From JBJHDF01 sp050486405 (lineage in GTDB: Bacteria; Pseudomonadota; Gammaproteobacteria; Pseudomonadales; Cellvibrionaceae), in assembly GCA_050486405.1 (NCBI GenBank), contig JBJHDF010000054.1:1-6907 (forward strand): 6,907 nt of DNA. The letters are read 5' to 3'. The notes under the pieces were generated by a model, which saw only the letters and a list, made by a program, of their open reading frames with translations, ran no database searches and was not told where the DNA came from. Positions 1 to 5,113 of the stretch are shown here, piece by piece. Numbering within the stretch: position 1 is the first letter of the stretch; the number at the start of each line of letters is the position of its first letter. Both the position numbers and the translations under genes were made by a program.

Positions 1-1085
1 GGCAGCGCGCCGCTGGCACGCTGCTGCGCCAGAGCGTGCAACAGGCCCGCCCGGGTTTTTTCCGGCTCCAGGTAGAGGTTGCCCAACTGGCTCTGAAGGT
101 ACTCCGCCGTGGGCTGGCGGTCGCGTACTACACCCTGCTCCGCTGCGAAAAACAGCTGCCGGGGCAACCAGTGGTTGACCAGATGATTGAGATTGTCATC
201 CGGCGAATCCAGATGCACCGAACCACAACCCTGACTCATGTAACGATCGTACTCCGCCGCCGCCCGTGTAAACCCCCGGGCCGACAGGAACCGCTCCCGC
301 AGTCCGACGATGGTCCGCTTGTCGGTAACGGCACAAGCGCCGGCACGCAGGGAGCCACACAACAGACGCAGTGTAGTGCTCTCGCCCGGCGCCAGACACA
401 ACCGGTACTGCAACACCGCCAGAGCCTGCTCCTGCCGGGCATCGTCGCAAGCCAACTCCGGTCTGCTCAGGCGGTCTGGGCGCTGCAATCCGCCCTCCCC
501 GGCAAATGCCTGCCGCTGCAACTGCCAGGACAGGGGGGGATGTTCGTGCAGTAAAAAGTGGGTGGTGTCAGCCGTCGGCGCGCGGGTGGAGCGGGCGACA
601 ATGCCTTCCAGGTCCGGACGATACTCCGCCGCTTGGTGGCTGTCGCCGCTGGCGCCCAAATCAAAGCAGGGGTACAGGCTGAACTGCCGACGGCGCTCCG
701 AGCGGTTGACCACGGTGATACGCCACAACTCCACCGGCTCGTCGGGCGCCAGGGACAGCTGCAGACGCAGGTCCAGCCCATCGAAACAGCAGTCCCAGGT
801 GATGTCGCTCTTGCCCACGGAGAAGTTGAACAGTTCCGGCTTGCGGCGCACCGGCTCGTAGGGCGCGGAATAGAGGTTGCCGTTGTCTTCGTCCCGCAGA
901 TAGACAAAACGCGCCGGGGCGGCGCCGGCATCCCCCTGACGCCAATCGGCGCCGTGCGCCCGCCAACTGCCCCGACAGCCGGCCTCCACCCGCAACCGGG
1001 GATTCCACAGCACGCCACAGGCATCGGGCTGATCGGTGATTGAAGGCAGGTTCCAGCGGGCGCCTTGGTCGGTAGCGTAAATCAT
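1..1085 (-). CDS. GH94-family glycoside phosphorylase, N-terminal part (candidate cellobionic acid phosphorylase)
   Basis: The 361 visible codons cover the N-terminal beta-sandwich and the start of the helical region of a GH94 (formerly GT36) phosphorylase. Such enzymes split a beta-glucosidic disaccharide with phosphate to give alpha-glucose 1-phosphate, normally in the cytoplasm. Family-like segments are VYLRDEDNGNLYSAPYEPVR (61-80), EPVELWRITVVNRSERRRQFSLYP (116-139) and VNHWLPRQ (303-310), then YLEPEKTRAGLLHALAQQ (338-355). The FNFSVGKSDITW stretch (86-97) and AEYLQSQLG (327-335), where typical cellobiose phosphorylases have an FRD..QD-like motif, point to a divergent subgroup. From memory it resembles cellobionic acid phosphorylases, which yield glucose 1-phosphate and gluconate; that substrate is an inference. 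The catalytic Asp region is outside the window. There is no signal peptide. The ATG at 1085 is the first in-frame ATG, but its Shine-Dalgarno is poor (see 1113-1118). The gene runs off the left edge. Confidence 0.85.
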   Translation of the reverse strand, partial: MIYATDQGARWNLPSITDQPDACGVLWNPRLRVEAGCRGSWRAHGADWRQGDAGAAPARFVYLRDEDNGNLYSAPYEPVRRKPELFNFSVGKSDITWDCCFDGLDLRLQLSLAPDEPVELWRITVVNRSERRRQFSLYPCFDLGASGDSHQAAEYRPDLEGIVARSTRAPTADTTHFLLHEHPPLSWQLQRQAFAGEGGLQRPDRLSRPELACDDARQEQALAVLQYRLCLAPGESTTLRLLCGSLRAGACAVTDKRTIVGLRERFLSARGFTRAAAEYDRYMSQGCGSVHLDSPDDNLNHLVNHWLPRQLFFAAEQGVVRDRQPTAEYLQSQLGNLYLEPEKTRAGLLHALAQQRASGAL

Positions 1086-1112
1086 AGCGGCAAGATTCCG
1101 GATGATGGGGTA

Positions 1113-1118
1113 CCTCCT
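1113..1118 (-). promoter_or_regulatory. Strong Shine-Dalgarno-like AGGAGG set far from the GH94 ATG
   Basis: On the minus strand a perfect AGGAGG lies 27 nt before the ATG at 1085, too far for normal initiation. At ideal spacing (6 nt) the in-frame codon is ATC (1104-1106), followed by another ATC. The next in-frame upstream GTG (1120-1122 region) overlaps the AGGAGG itself and precedes a stop at higher coordinates. Either the ATG is used with a weak site, a rare ATC start is used, or the AGGAGG is incidental. Confidence 0.4.
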
Positions 1119-1150
1119 GCACACGAAGCACCCGGGTTCGACTTACCAAT

Positions 1151-1179
1151 ATGATAACGCTAACAATCTATAAGGTCAA
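1151..1179 (-). promoter_or_regulatory. Sigma-70 promoter of the GH94 gene
   Basis: Reading the minus strand, TTGACC (1179-1174) is a 5/6 match to the -35 box. It is followed after exactly 17 nt by TATCAT (1156-1151), a good -10 box. Transcription would start near 1144, leaving a leader of about 60 nt before the ATG at 1085. The sequence here is much more AT-rich than the coding DNA on either side. Confidence 0.7.
1152..1165. promoter_or_regulatory. LacI-family-like operator over the GH94 -10 box
   Basis: The 14-mer TGATAACGCTAACA is an imperfect palindrome (10 of 14 positions symmetric) around a central CG, the usual form of LacI-family operators. It differs at two positions from the perfect palindrome TGATAGCGCTATCA. 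It covers most of the -10 box and part of the spacer of the GH94 promoter, so a bound repressor would block RNA polymerase. Control by a sugar-responsive LacI-type repressor is inferred; no regulator gene is in the window. Confidence 0.5.
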
Positions 1180-1196
1180 TTGGAATATATGCCAAT

Positions 1197-1210
1197 AAAT
1201 AGCGATAATT
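1197..1210. promoter_or_regulatory. Weak operator-like copy upstream of the GH94 promoter
   Basis: AAATAGCGATAATT keeps the ATAGCG half of the site at 1152-1165 but matches the ideal palindrome TGATAGCGCTATCA at only 8 of 14 positions. It lies just upstream of the -35 box. It could be an auxiliary site or chance in AT-rich DNA. Confidence 0.25.
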
Positions 1211-1233
1211 ACGTGAAATAAAGCACATACCGG

Positions 1234-1300
1234 AATGATTGCGCTTTCTTAATTTATCAACAAACCTATCAATTTATCACAACAAATGATTGCGCTATCT
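1234..1300. repeat. Two direct repeats AATGATTGCGCTwTCT upstream of the GH94 gene
   Basis: AATGATTGCGCTTTCT (1234-1249) and AATGATTGCGCTATCT (1285-1300) are identical at 15 of 16 positions, with starts 51 bp apart. Each contains a degenerate form of the operator-like palindrome TGATAGCGCTATCA (1236-1249 and 1287-1300). Between them AATTTATCA also occurs twice (1251-1259 and 1271-1279). They lie about 100 and 150 bp upstream of the predicted transcription start, fitting auxiliary operators or activator sites. The region encodes no protein I can support. Confidence 0.5.
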
Positions 1301-1310
1301 CAGAGGGTGC

Positions 1311-1341
1311 AAACAAAAACCCCCGACACTATGGCCGGGGG
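1311..1341 (-). terminator. Intrinsic terminator of the nfeD-SPFH operon
   Basis: On the minus strand CCCCCGGC (1341-1334) pairs with GTCGGGGG (1327-1320), an 8-bp stem with one G-T wobble and a 6-nt loop. TTTTTGTTT follows (1319-1311). It begins about 20 nt past the TAG stop of the SPFH gene. Confidence 0.85.
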
Positions 1342-1361
1342 CATGGCGGAAAACCGCAGTT

Positions 1362-2300
1362 CTAGCGGGGGGATTGGGCCGAAGGCACCTTCTTGAGCAT
1401 TTCCGACAGACCGGCCACGGCGCCGCCGATATTGGCCAGTTCGGCGGGCACGATCATGGTGTTGTTGGTCTGGGCCAGGCGACCGAACTCGCGCACGTAC
1501 TGCTCGGCCACCCGCAGGTTCACCGCCTCCTGGCCGCCGGGCTCGTTGATGGCCAGGGCGATCTTGCGCAAACCCTCGGCGGTGGCGATGGCGATCAGTT
1601 CGATCTCCCGGGCGCGCCCCTCGGCCTCGTTGATCTGCTTGAGCTTTTCACCCTCGGACAGGTTGATCACCTCCTGCTTCTGGCCCTCGGAGACATTGAT
1701 CATGGCCTGGCGTTCACCCTCGGACTTGGCAATGGCAGCCCGCCGCTCCCGCTCGGCGCGCATCTGCTGCTCCAGGGCATCCTTGATGCTCACCGGCAGC
1801 TCGATATCGGAGATCTCGTAGCGCAGCACCTTGATGCCCCAGGGAATGGCGGCCTCGTCCAGGGCCCGCACCACTTCCTCGTTGATCTTGGCCCGCTCTT
1901 CGAAGGTCTTGTCCAGATCGATCTGGCCGATCACGGAACGCATGGTGGTCTGCGCCAACTGGGCGGCGGCGTAGCGGTAGTTGTTGATACCGTAGCTGGC
2001 TTTGTGGGCGTCCACCACCTGGATGTAGAGGATGCCATTGATGCCCACCTGGATATTGTCCTTGGTAACACAGGTCTGGCGGGCCACGTCGATCACCTCT
2101 TCCTTCAGGGTGTGCTGATAGGCGACCTTGTCGAAAAAGGGGATCAGCAGGTGAAAGCCCGAGTCCAGGGTACGCGAGTACTTACCTAGCCGCTCCACCA
2201 CAAAGTTGCTCCGCTGGGGCACTATGCGGGTGGATTTGAAAATGATGATGACCACGGCCAGGGCAAAGCCCACCGAAAGGATGAGTCCTATATCGTTCAT
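1362..2300 (-). CDS. qmcA: SPFH/PHB-domain membrane protein, QmcA/paraslipin (stomatin-like) type
   Basis: This 312-residue protein has an N-terminal membrane segment (about 5-21), an SPFH/prohibitin domain (about 25-185) and a charged coiled coil (about 185-245). Characteristic stretches include IVPQRSNFVVERLGKYSRTL (26-45), PGFHLLIPF-like SGFHLLIPFFD (47-57) and PWGIKVLRYEISDI (153-166), which resemble E. coli QmcA and mitochondrial SLP-2. The coiled coil holds an 11-residue repeat starting SEG at 193, 204 and 215 and AEG at 226. Related proteins oligomerise at the membrane and organise lipid or protein microdomains; the exact role in bacteria is not settled. An NfeD-like gene 33 nt upstream is its usual partner, so the two are probably co-transcribed. 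The ATG at 2300 has AAGGAA at good spacing upstream. Length is normal for the family (about 300). The qmcA symbol rests on resemblance only. Confidence 0.9.
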   Translation of the reverse strand: MNDIGLILSVGFALAVVIIIFKSTRIVPQRSNFVVERLGKYSRTLDSGFHLLIPFFDKVAYQHTLKEEVIDVARQTCVTKDNIQVGINGILYIQVVDAHKASYGINNYRYAAAQLAQTTMRSVIGQIDLDKTFEERAKINEEVVRALDEAAIPWGIKVLRYEISDIELPVSIKDALEQQMRAERERRAAIAKSEGERQAMINVSEGQKQEVINLSEGEKLKQINEAEGRAREIELIAIATAEGLRKIALAINEPGGQEAVNLRVAEQYVREFGRLAQTNNTMIVPAELANIGGAVAGLSEMLKKVPSAQSPR

Positions 2301-2333
2301 GGTAGTTTCCTTGTGTGTAATTGAAGTACAGAG

Positions 2334-2798
2334 TTATTCGCCGGTAGCGGCCGCGCCGGCCCGTTGCCGGGACACAGTCAGGCGGATGCCCTTGTTGGCC
2401 AGCACCCAGGCCACTTCGCCGGCCCTGAGGTCATCGTCGGACTGGGCATCCCAGGCCACACCATTCAGGCTCACCCGACCGACACCCTGGGAGAAGTCGT
2501 CAATCACCGTCACCCGCTCGCCAATATCCCGTTGGAACTGCATTTCCCGCTCGCCGCTGGCGGCAGTAAAGCCCGTCAGCCAACGCTTGAAACGCCCGCG
2601 TGCGCCCAGCAGCGACGCCAGACTCACCGAGCCGAACACCAGAAACTGGGAAGTCGCGCTTTCGATGACGCCGAAGTACAACAGAATACCGGTAACCACG
2701 GCGCCGATGCCGAGAAATACCGCCACAATGCTGGTGGCCAGCAGTTCGGACAGAATGAGCAGCACGCCCAACAGAATCCAGATAAATGCCAGTGTCAT
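2334..2798 (-). CDS. Short NfeD-family membrane protein (NfeD1b-like), partner of the SPFH protein
   Basis: The 154-residue product has hydrophobic segments at about 3-24, 26-43 and 51-65, then a soluble C-terminal domain (about 90-145). The GRVSLNGVAWDAQSDDDLRAGE stretch (107-128) and the following WVLANKGIRLTVSR match the OB-fold of NfeD proteins. There is no ClpP-like serine protease domain, so this is the short form, as in E. coli YbbJ. NfeD proteins sit beside stomatin or flotillin-type genes and are thought to act with them in the membrane. The ATG at 2798 is chosen because AAGGAG lies 8 nt upstream and the membrane segment starts right away. Longer versions would translate a GC-rich hairpin region. 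It precedes the SPFH gene in one operon with a 33-nt gap. I could not identify a convincing promoter upstream. Confidence 0.88.
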   Translation of the reverse strand: MTLAFIWILLGVLLILSELLATSIVAVFLGIGAVVTGILLYFGVIESATSQFLVFGSVSLASLLGARGRFKRWLTGFTAASGEREMQFQRDIGERVTVIDDFSQGVGRVSLNGVAWDAQSDDDLRAGEVAWVLANKGIRLTVSRQRAGAAATGE

Positions 2799-2806
2799 AG
2801 CGCTTT

Positions 2807-2812
2807 CTCCTT
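2807..2812 (-). promoter_or_regulatory. Shine-Dalgarno that sets the nfeD start
   Basis: AAGGAG on the minus strand lies 8 nt before the ATG at 2798. It fixes the start there rather than at in-frame codons further upstream (up to 2981). Confidence 0.8.
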
Positions 2813-2843
2813 GATAGAACGCCCTTGTCATTCGGACCTCACT

Positions 2844-2859
2844 CCGGGGTACGCCCCGG
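2844..2859. repeat. Perfect 6-bp hairpin in the nfeD leader
   Basis: CCGGGG (2844-2849) and CCCCGG (2854-2859) are perfect inverted repeats around a 4-nt loop. The hairpin lies about 46 nt upstream of the nfeD ATG and would form in its leader RNA if transcription starts further upstream. There is no T-run, so it is not an intrinsic terminator. Its role is unknown. Confidence 0.5.
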
Positions 2860-2893
2860 CCCGGCAAGGATACCACAAGCCGAAACCACCATA

Positions 2894-2938
2894 CTCCCCT
2901 AGCCCTCCCCTCCACACCGTGGAGGGGGCCGGGGGGAG
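2894..2938. repeat. REP-like imperfect hairpin between nfeD and ssrA
   Basis: CCCCTCCAC (2907-2915) and GTGGAGGGG (2919-2927) form a perfect 9-bp stem with a 3-nt loop. An outer stem, CTCCCC (2894-2899) with GGGGAG (2933-2938), is separated from it by an asymmetric internal loop. One arm is almost all pyrimidine and the other almost all purine. This is the general look of dispersed intergenic REP-type elements, but copy number cannot be judged from one window. It lies between two divergent transcription units, just upstream of the likely ssrA -35 box. Confidence 0.5.
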
Positions 2939-2941
2939 GAC

Positions 2942-2970
2942 TGGTCATTCTCCCCCGAGAACCGTACAAT
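2942..2970 (+). promoter_or_regulatory. Probable ssrA promoter
   Basis: TACAAT (2965-2970) is a 5/6 match to the -10 box. TGGTCA (2942-2947), a 4/6 match to -35, lies exactly 17 nt upstream. It is the only convincing -10 box in the GC-rich stretch before the tmRNA. It implies a start near 2977 and a 5' leader of about 94 nt that must be removed to give the mature end at 3071. Confidence 0.5.
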
Positions 2971-3016
2971 GCCCCCGGCAAACGGATGAACTCCCGTCCC
3001 TGGGCAGGGTCTCAGG

Positions 3017-3040
3017 ACCGGGAACACCGGTTTTCCCGGT
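3017..3040 (+). repeat. Hairpin in the predicted pre-tmRNA leader
   Basis: ACCGGGAA (3017-3024) and TTCCCGGT (3033-3040) pair perfectly over 8 bp with an 8-nt loop. If the promoter at 2942-2970 is right, this structure lies in the leader removed from the tmRNA precursor. It has no T-run downstream. Confidence 0.45.
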
Positions 3041-3070
3041 GGGCGCCCCTGTGGCCCCACCAGCAAGACC

Positions 3071-3427
3071 GGGGGCGATCTGGATTCGACGCCGGTAACA
3101 AAACTCAAGGTGCATGTCGTGATGGCAGCCAATCACGTAAATCCAAAGCTGCAACTTAATAGTTGCCAACGACGACAACTACGCTCTAGCGGCTTAAACC
3201 CCGTTAGCGGTCAATAGCAAGGTGCCAGTACCGCGTTATTGACTGTCATACAGAACTGGATCGCAGTGAAGCACGCCTGGGGCTGATCTGCTAAAACCTT
3301 TACAGGATCGCGTTTAACGTCCTGCCCGTCGGGCTGTTAAACGTTAAATCAGTTGACGGAATCTAAGCATGTAGAGCCGCGAGCGGCGTGCTGGCGGACG
3401 GGGGTTCAACTCCCCCCGCCTCCACCA
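3071..3427 (+). ncRNA. ssrA: Transfer-messenger RNA (tmRNA)
   Basis: This one-piece tmRNA frees stalled ribosomes and tags the unfinished proteins for proteolysis, working with SmpB. The 5' end GGGGGCG (3071-3077) pairs with CGCCTCC (3417-3423) to form a 7-bp acceptor stem. Its third pair is G-U, the alanyl-tRNA synthetase identity signal, and it is followed by discriminator A and an encoded CCA (3425-3427). The 5' part has the tmRNA signature TGGATTCGAC (3081-3090). The T arm is GGGGG (3400-3404), loop TTCAACT, CCCCC (3412-3416). The internal tag frame is at 3165-3197. Length, 357 nt, is normal. It has its own terminator and likely promoter. smpB is not in the window. ssrA 3' ends are common phage and island integration sites, so the downstream gene deserves attention. 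Confidence 0.97.
3165..3197 (+). other. tmRNA proteolysis tag reading frame (ANDDNYALAA)
   Basis: The resume codon GCC (3165-3167) opens ten codons for ANDDNYALAA, ending at TAA (3195-3197). The E. coli tag is ANDENYALAA; the Asp at position 4 is the form I recall for Pseudomonas. The C-terminal LAA is the degron recognised by ClpXP and ClpAP. Confidence 0.96.
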
Positions 3428-3434
3428 AACGAAC

Positions 3435-3465
3435 AAGGCCACCCCAACGCGGGTGGCCTTTTTTT
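3435..3465 (+). terminator. Intrinsic terminator of ssrA
   Basis: AAGGCCACCC (3435-3444) pairs perfectly with GGGTGGCCTT (3451-3460) around a 6-nt loop, followed by a continuous T-run to 3465. It begins 7 nt after the CCA end of tmRNA and should separate ssrA transcription from the ATPase gene. Confidence 0.93.
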
Positions 3466-3505
3466 CTGTTCAACTCCCATTGGCCCTGCCCCGGAACCAT
3501 GCTAG

Positions 3506-3533
3506 AGTTAAGCACAGAACAGTATGCTTAACT
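3506..3533. promoter_or_regulatory. 9-bp inverted repeat before the ATPase gene, possible operator
   Basis: AGTTAAGCA (3506-3514) and TGCTTAACT (3525-3533) are perfect inverted repeats with a 10-nt spacer, ending 10 nt before the GTG start. TATGCT (3523-3528), overlapping the right arm, is the only -10-like box here, with no good -35. That would put transcription start near 3535, giving an almost leaderless message. A dimeric regulator site is an inference; no T-run follows, so a terminator is unlikely. Confidence 0.45.
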
Positions 3534-3543
3534 GGTATTTTCG

Positions 3544-4977
3544 GTGAAAGACGTTTCAAATCAACAAGTTGCAGATCACCTTAAGCGCCTTAATCCCTGG
3601 TGGGGCAGCGCCCGCATTGATAAAGAGACGCTGTCGCTGCAGCCGCGAGCCTATCTGGCTCCGGTCCTTCAACTGCTACTGGAAACGAAACTGCGGCGCG
3701 CAGTGGTACTGCTGGGACCTCGCCGGGTGGGCAAGACCATCCTGATCCGCCATCTGATCGCCGACCTGCTGAAGCGCGGCATAGCCGGCCAGCGCATCAC
3801 CTATGTTGAGATGGACCACCCGTTGCTGCACGGGCAATCGCTGGAGACCCTGGTGCAGCAGATCGAACTGATAGCCCCGGAAGGCGAGGGTTCACGCTTT
3901 CTGTTTTTTGACGAAATTCAGTCGCACAAGGACTGGGAAAAGCACCTCAAACCGCTGGTGGATCACCGCCCTGACCTGCGCATACTGGTATCCGGCTCGG
4001 CCGCTGCCGCCCTCAAACGCCAGAGCACCGAATCCGGCGCCGGGCGCTTCACCGACTTCCTGCTGCCGCCGCTGACCTTTTCCGAGTATCTGCAATTGCG
4101 CCCGGAACCACCGGCTATCCACGAGCAGTCTGTCAACCACTACGTGTTGACAGATATAGGCACGCTGAATGAACAGTTCGTGGACTACGTGAACTACGGC
4201 GGCTACCCGGAGCTGGCGCTTAGCGTAGCCGTGCGCGACAACCCGGAGCGTTTTATCAAATCCGATATTGTGGACAAGGTATTACTGCGCGACCTGCCGC
4301 AGTTGTATGGTATTAAGGACATTCAGGAACTTAACTCGCTGCTCACGCTGCTGGCATACAACACCGCAGAAGAAGTGTCTTTCGAACAGCTTTCGCAGCG
4401 CAGTGGCGTGGGCAAGCAGACCATCCAGAAATACATCGAGTATCTGGAGGCCGCATTTCTTATCAAACGGGTCTTCCGCGTCGGCCAGGACGGCAAACGC
4501 TATCAGCGCGAGCGTAATTTCAAGGTCTATCTGACCAATCCCGCCATGTATGCCGGGCTGTTCGGCGAGCACAACGCCGATGAACCGGAATTCGGCCACC
4601 TGGTGGAAACGGCCCTGTTCGCGCAGCGCTTTCACGAAGGAGCGCGACTGAACTACGCCCGCTGGGGCGCGGATGACTGTGAAGTGGATCTGGTCGAATC
4701 GTCACCGGCGCTCAAGCCTCTTTCGGCACTGGAAATCAAATGGAGCGATAAGTACATCGATAAACCAGAGTCACTTAAGGGTCTGATGAAATTCACTCGC
4801 AAGAACCGGCTACCACTGGTGTGGGCAACAACACGCAGCAAATTCGCACGATCTGTTATCGACAACAGTAAAATCCGTCAGTGGCCAGCGGCTGTGCTCG
4901 CGTTTCACTATGGCGTCAGTGCGGTGCGAGGACGACTGGCAGACTTCGACGCTAGTGTTGAAGGCGTCGAGACATAA
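3544..4977 (+). CDS. AAA_14/DUF4143 family ATPase with nuclease-like C-terminal domain
   Basis: This 477-residue protein starts with the LNPWW motif (16-20) often seen in the family, then the ATPase domain: Walker A GPRRVGKT (58-65), Walker B FLFFDEIQ (119-126) and a sensor-like LVSGS (148-152). NYGGYPE (217-223) and DIVDKVLLRDLPQLYGI (241-257) are typical of DUF4143 proteins. A helix-turn-helix-like segment follows (about 278-307). The C-terminal part keeps E355, EVD (380-382) and EIK (397-399), resembling the PD-(D/E)XK nuclease core. The biological role of this widespread family is not established. The GTG at 3544 is chosen because an in-frame TAA lies at 3529-3531; no Shine-Dalgarno is visible. 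It follows ssrA, stands alone and converges on katG. Its composition does not differ strikingly from its neighbours by eye. Confidence 0.9.
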   Translation: MKDVSNQQVADHLKRLNPWWGSARIDKETLSLQPRAYLAPVLQLLLETKLRRAVVLLGPRRVGKTILIRHLIADLLKRGIAGQRITYVEMDHPLLHGQSLETLVQQIELIAPEGEGSRFLFFDEIQSHKDWEKHLKPLVDHRPDLRILVSGSAAAALKRQSTESGAGRFTDFLLPPLTFSEYLQLRPEPPAIHEQSVNHYVLTDIGTLNEQFVDYVNYGGYPELALSVAVRDNPERFIKSDIVDKVLLRDLPQLYGIKDIQELNSLLTLLAYNTAEEVSFEQLSQRSGVGKQTIQKYIEYLEAAFLIKRVFRVGQDGKRYQRERNFKVYLTNPAMYAGLFGEHNADEPEFGHLVETALFAQRFHEGARLNYARWGADDCEVDLVESSPALKPLSALEIKWSDKYIDKPESLKGLMKFTRKNRLPLVWATTRSKFARSVIDNSKIRQWPAAVLAFHYGVSAVRGRLADFDASVEGVET

Positions 4978-5046
4978 GGACTCCCCTGTCAATAAATAGA
5001 ACAGGCGCCAAAAAGTTATATAAATACCATTTGATATTCGGAAAAA

Positions 5047-5112
5047 CGGTTGCCTTAAGCAAAACCCCCTGCGCCCAAGGCCCAGGGGGTTTATCAGCGC
5101 TGCAGGCAACCG
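5047..5112. terminator. Nested hairpin terminator between the ATPase gene and katG
   Basis: The inner stem AAACCCCCTG (5062-5071) pairs with CAGGGGGTTT (5083-5092) over 10 bp. On the minus strand it is followed by TTTTGCTT, giving a good intrinsic terminator for katG; on the plus strand the T-run is short (TTTAT). An outer stem, CGGTTGCCT (5047-5055) with AGGCAACCG (5104-5112), is a perfect 9-bp inverted repeat that encloses it and ends 1 nt before the katG stop. The element can probably stop transcription in both directions. Confidence 0.75.
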
Positions 5113-5113
5113 A

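Noticed and set aside
36..1149. Long open frames on both strands over the GH94 gene (36-554, 310-861 and 558-1043 plus; 467-1024 and 661-1149 minus)
   Set aside because: Their translations are Arg/Pro/Ala-rich and resemble no family. The uninterrupted minus frame from 1085 to the left edge gives clear GH94 sequence.
1201..1300. Possible CRISPR-like array from the repeated AATGATTGCGCT and AATTTATCA words
   Set aside because: There are only two copies each, they are short and unevenly spaced, and they sit in a promoter region; regulatory sites explain them better.
1290..2189. 299-codon plus-strand frame opposite the SPFH gene
   Set aside because: It is antisense to a clearly recognised SPFH protein, and its Gly/His/Leu-rich product looks like a shadow of high-GC codon bias.
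2799..2981. Upstream extension of the NfeD protein
   Set aside because: It would translate a GC-rich hairpin region into low-complexity sequence and put the natural hydrophobic N-terminus internally; the AAGGAG at 2807-2812 supports the shorter form.
2899..3178. Short minus-strand frames across the ssrA 5' region
   Set aside because: They overlap the tmRNA and the REP-like hairpin and have no recognisable product or ribosome binding site.
3384..3427. Separate tRNA suggested by the TTCAA loop and CCA end
   Set aside because: The matching acceptor strand is at 3071-3077 and the tag frame lies between, so this is the tRNA-like end of tmRNA.
3400..5112. Attachment-site duplication of the ssrA 3' end flanking the ATPase gene
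   Set aside because: I found no second copy of the ssrA tail downstream within the window, and no integrase.
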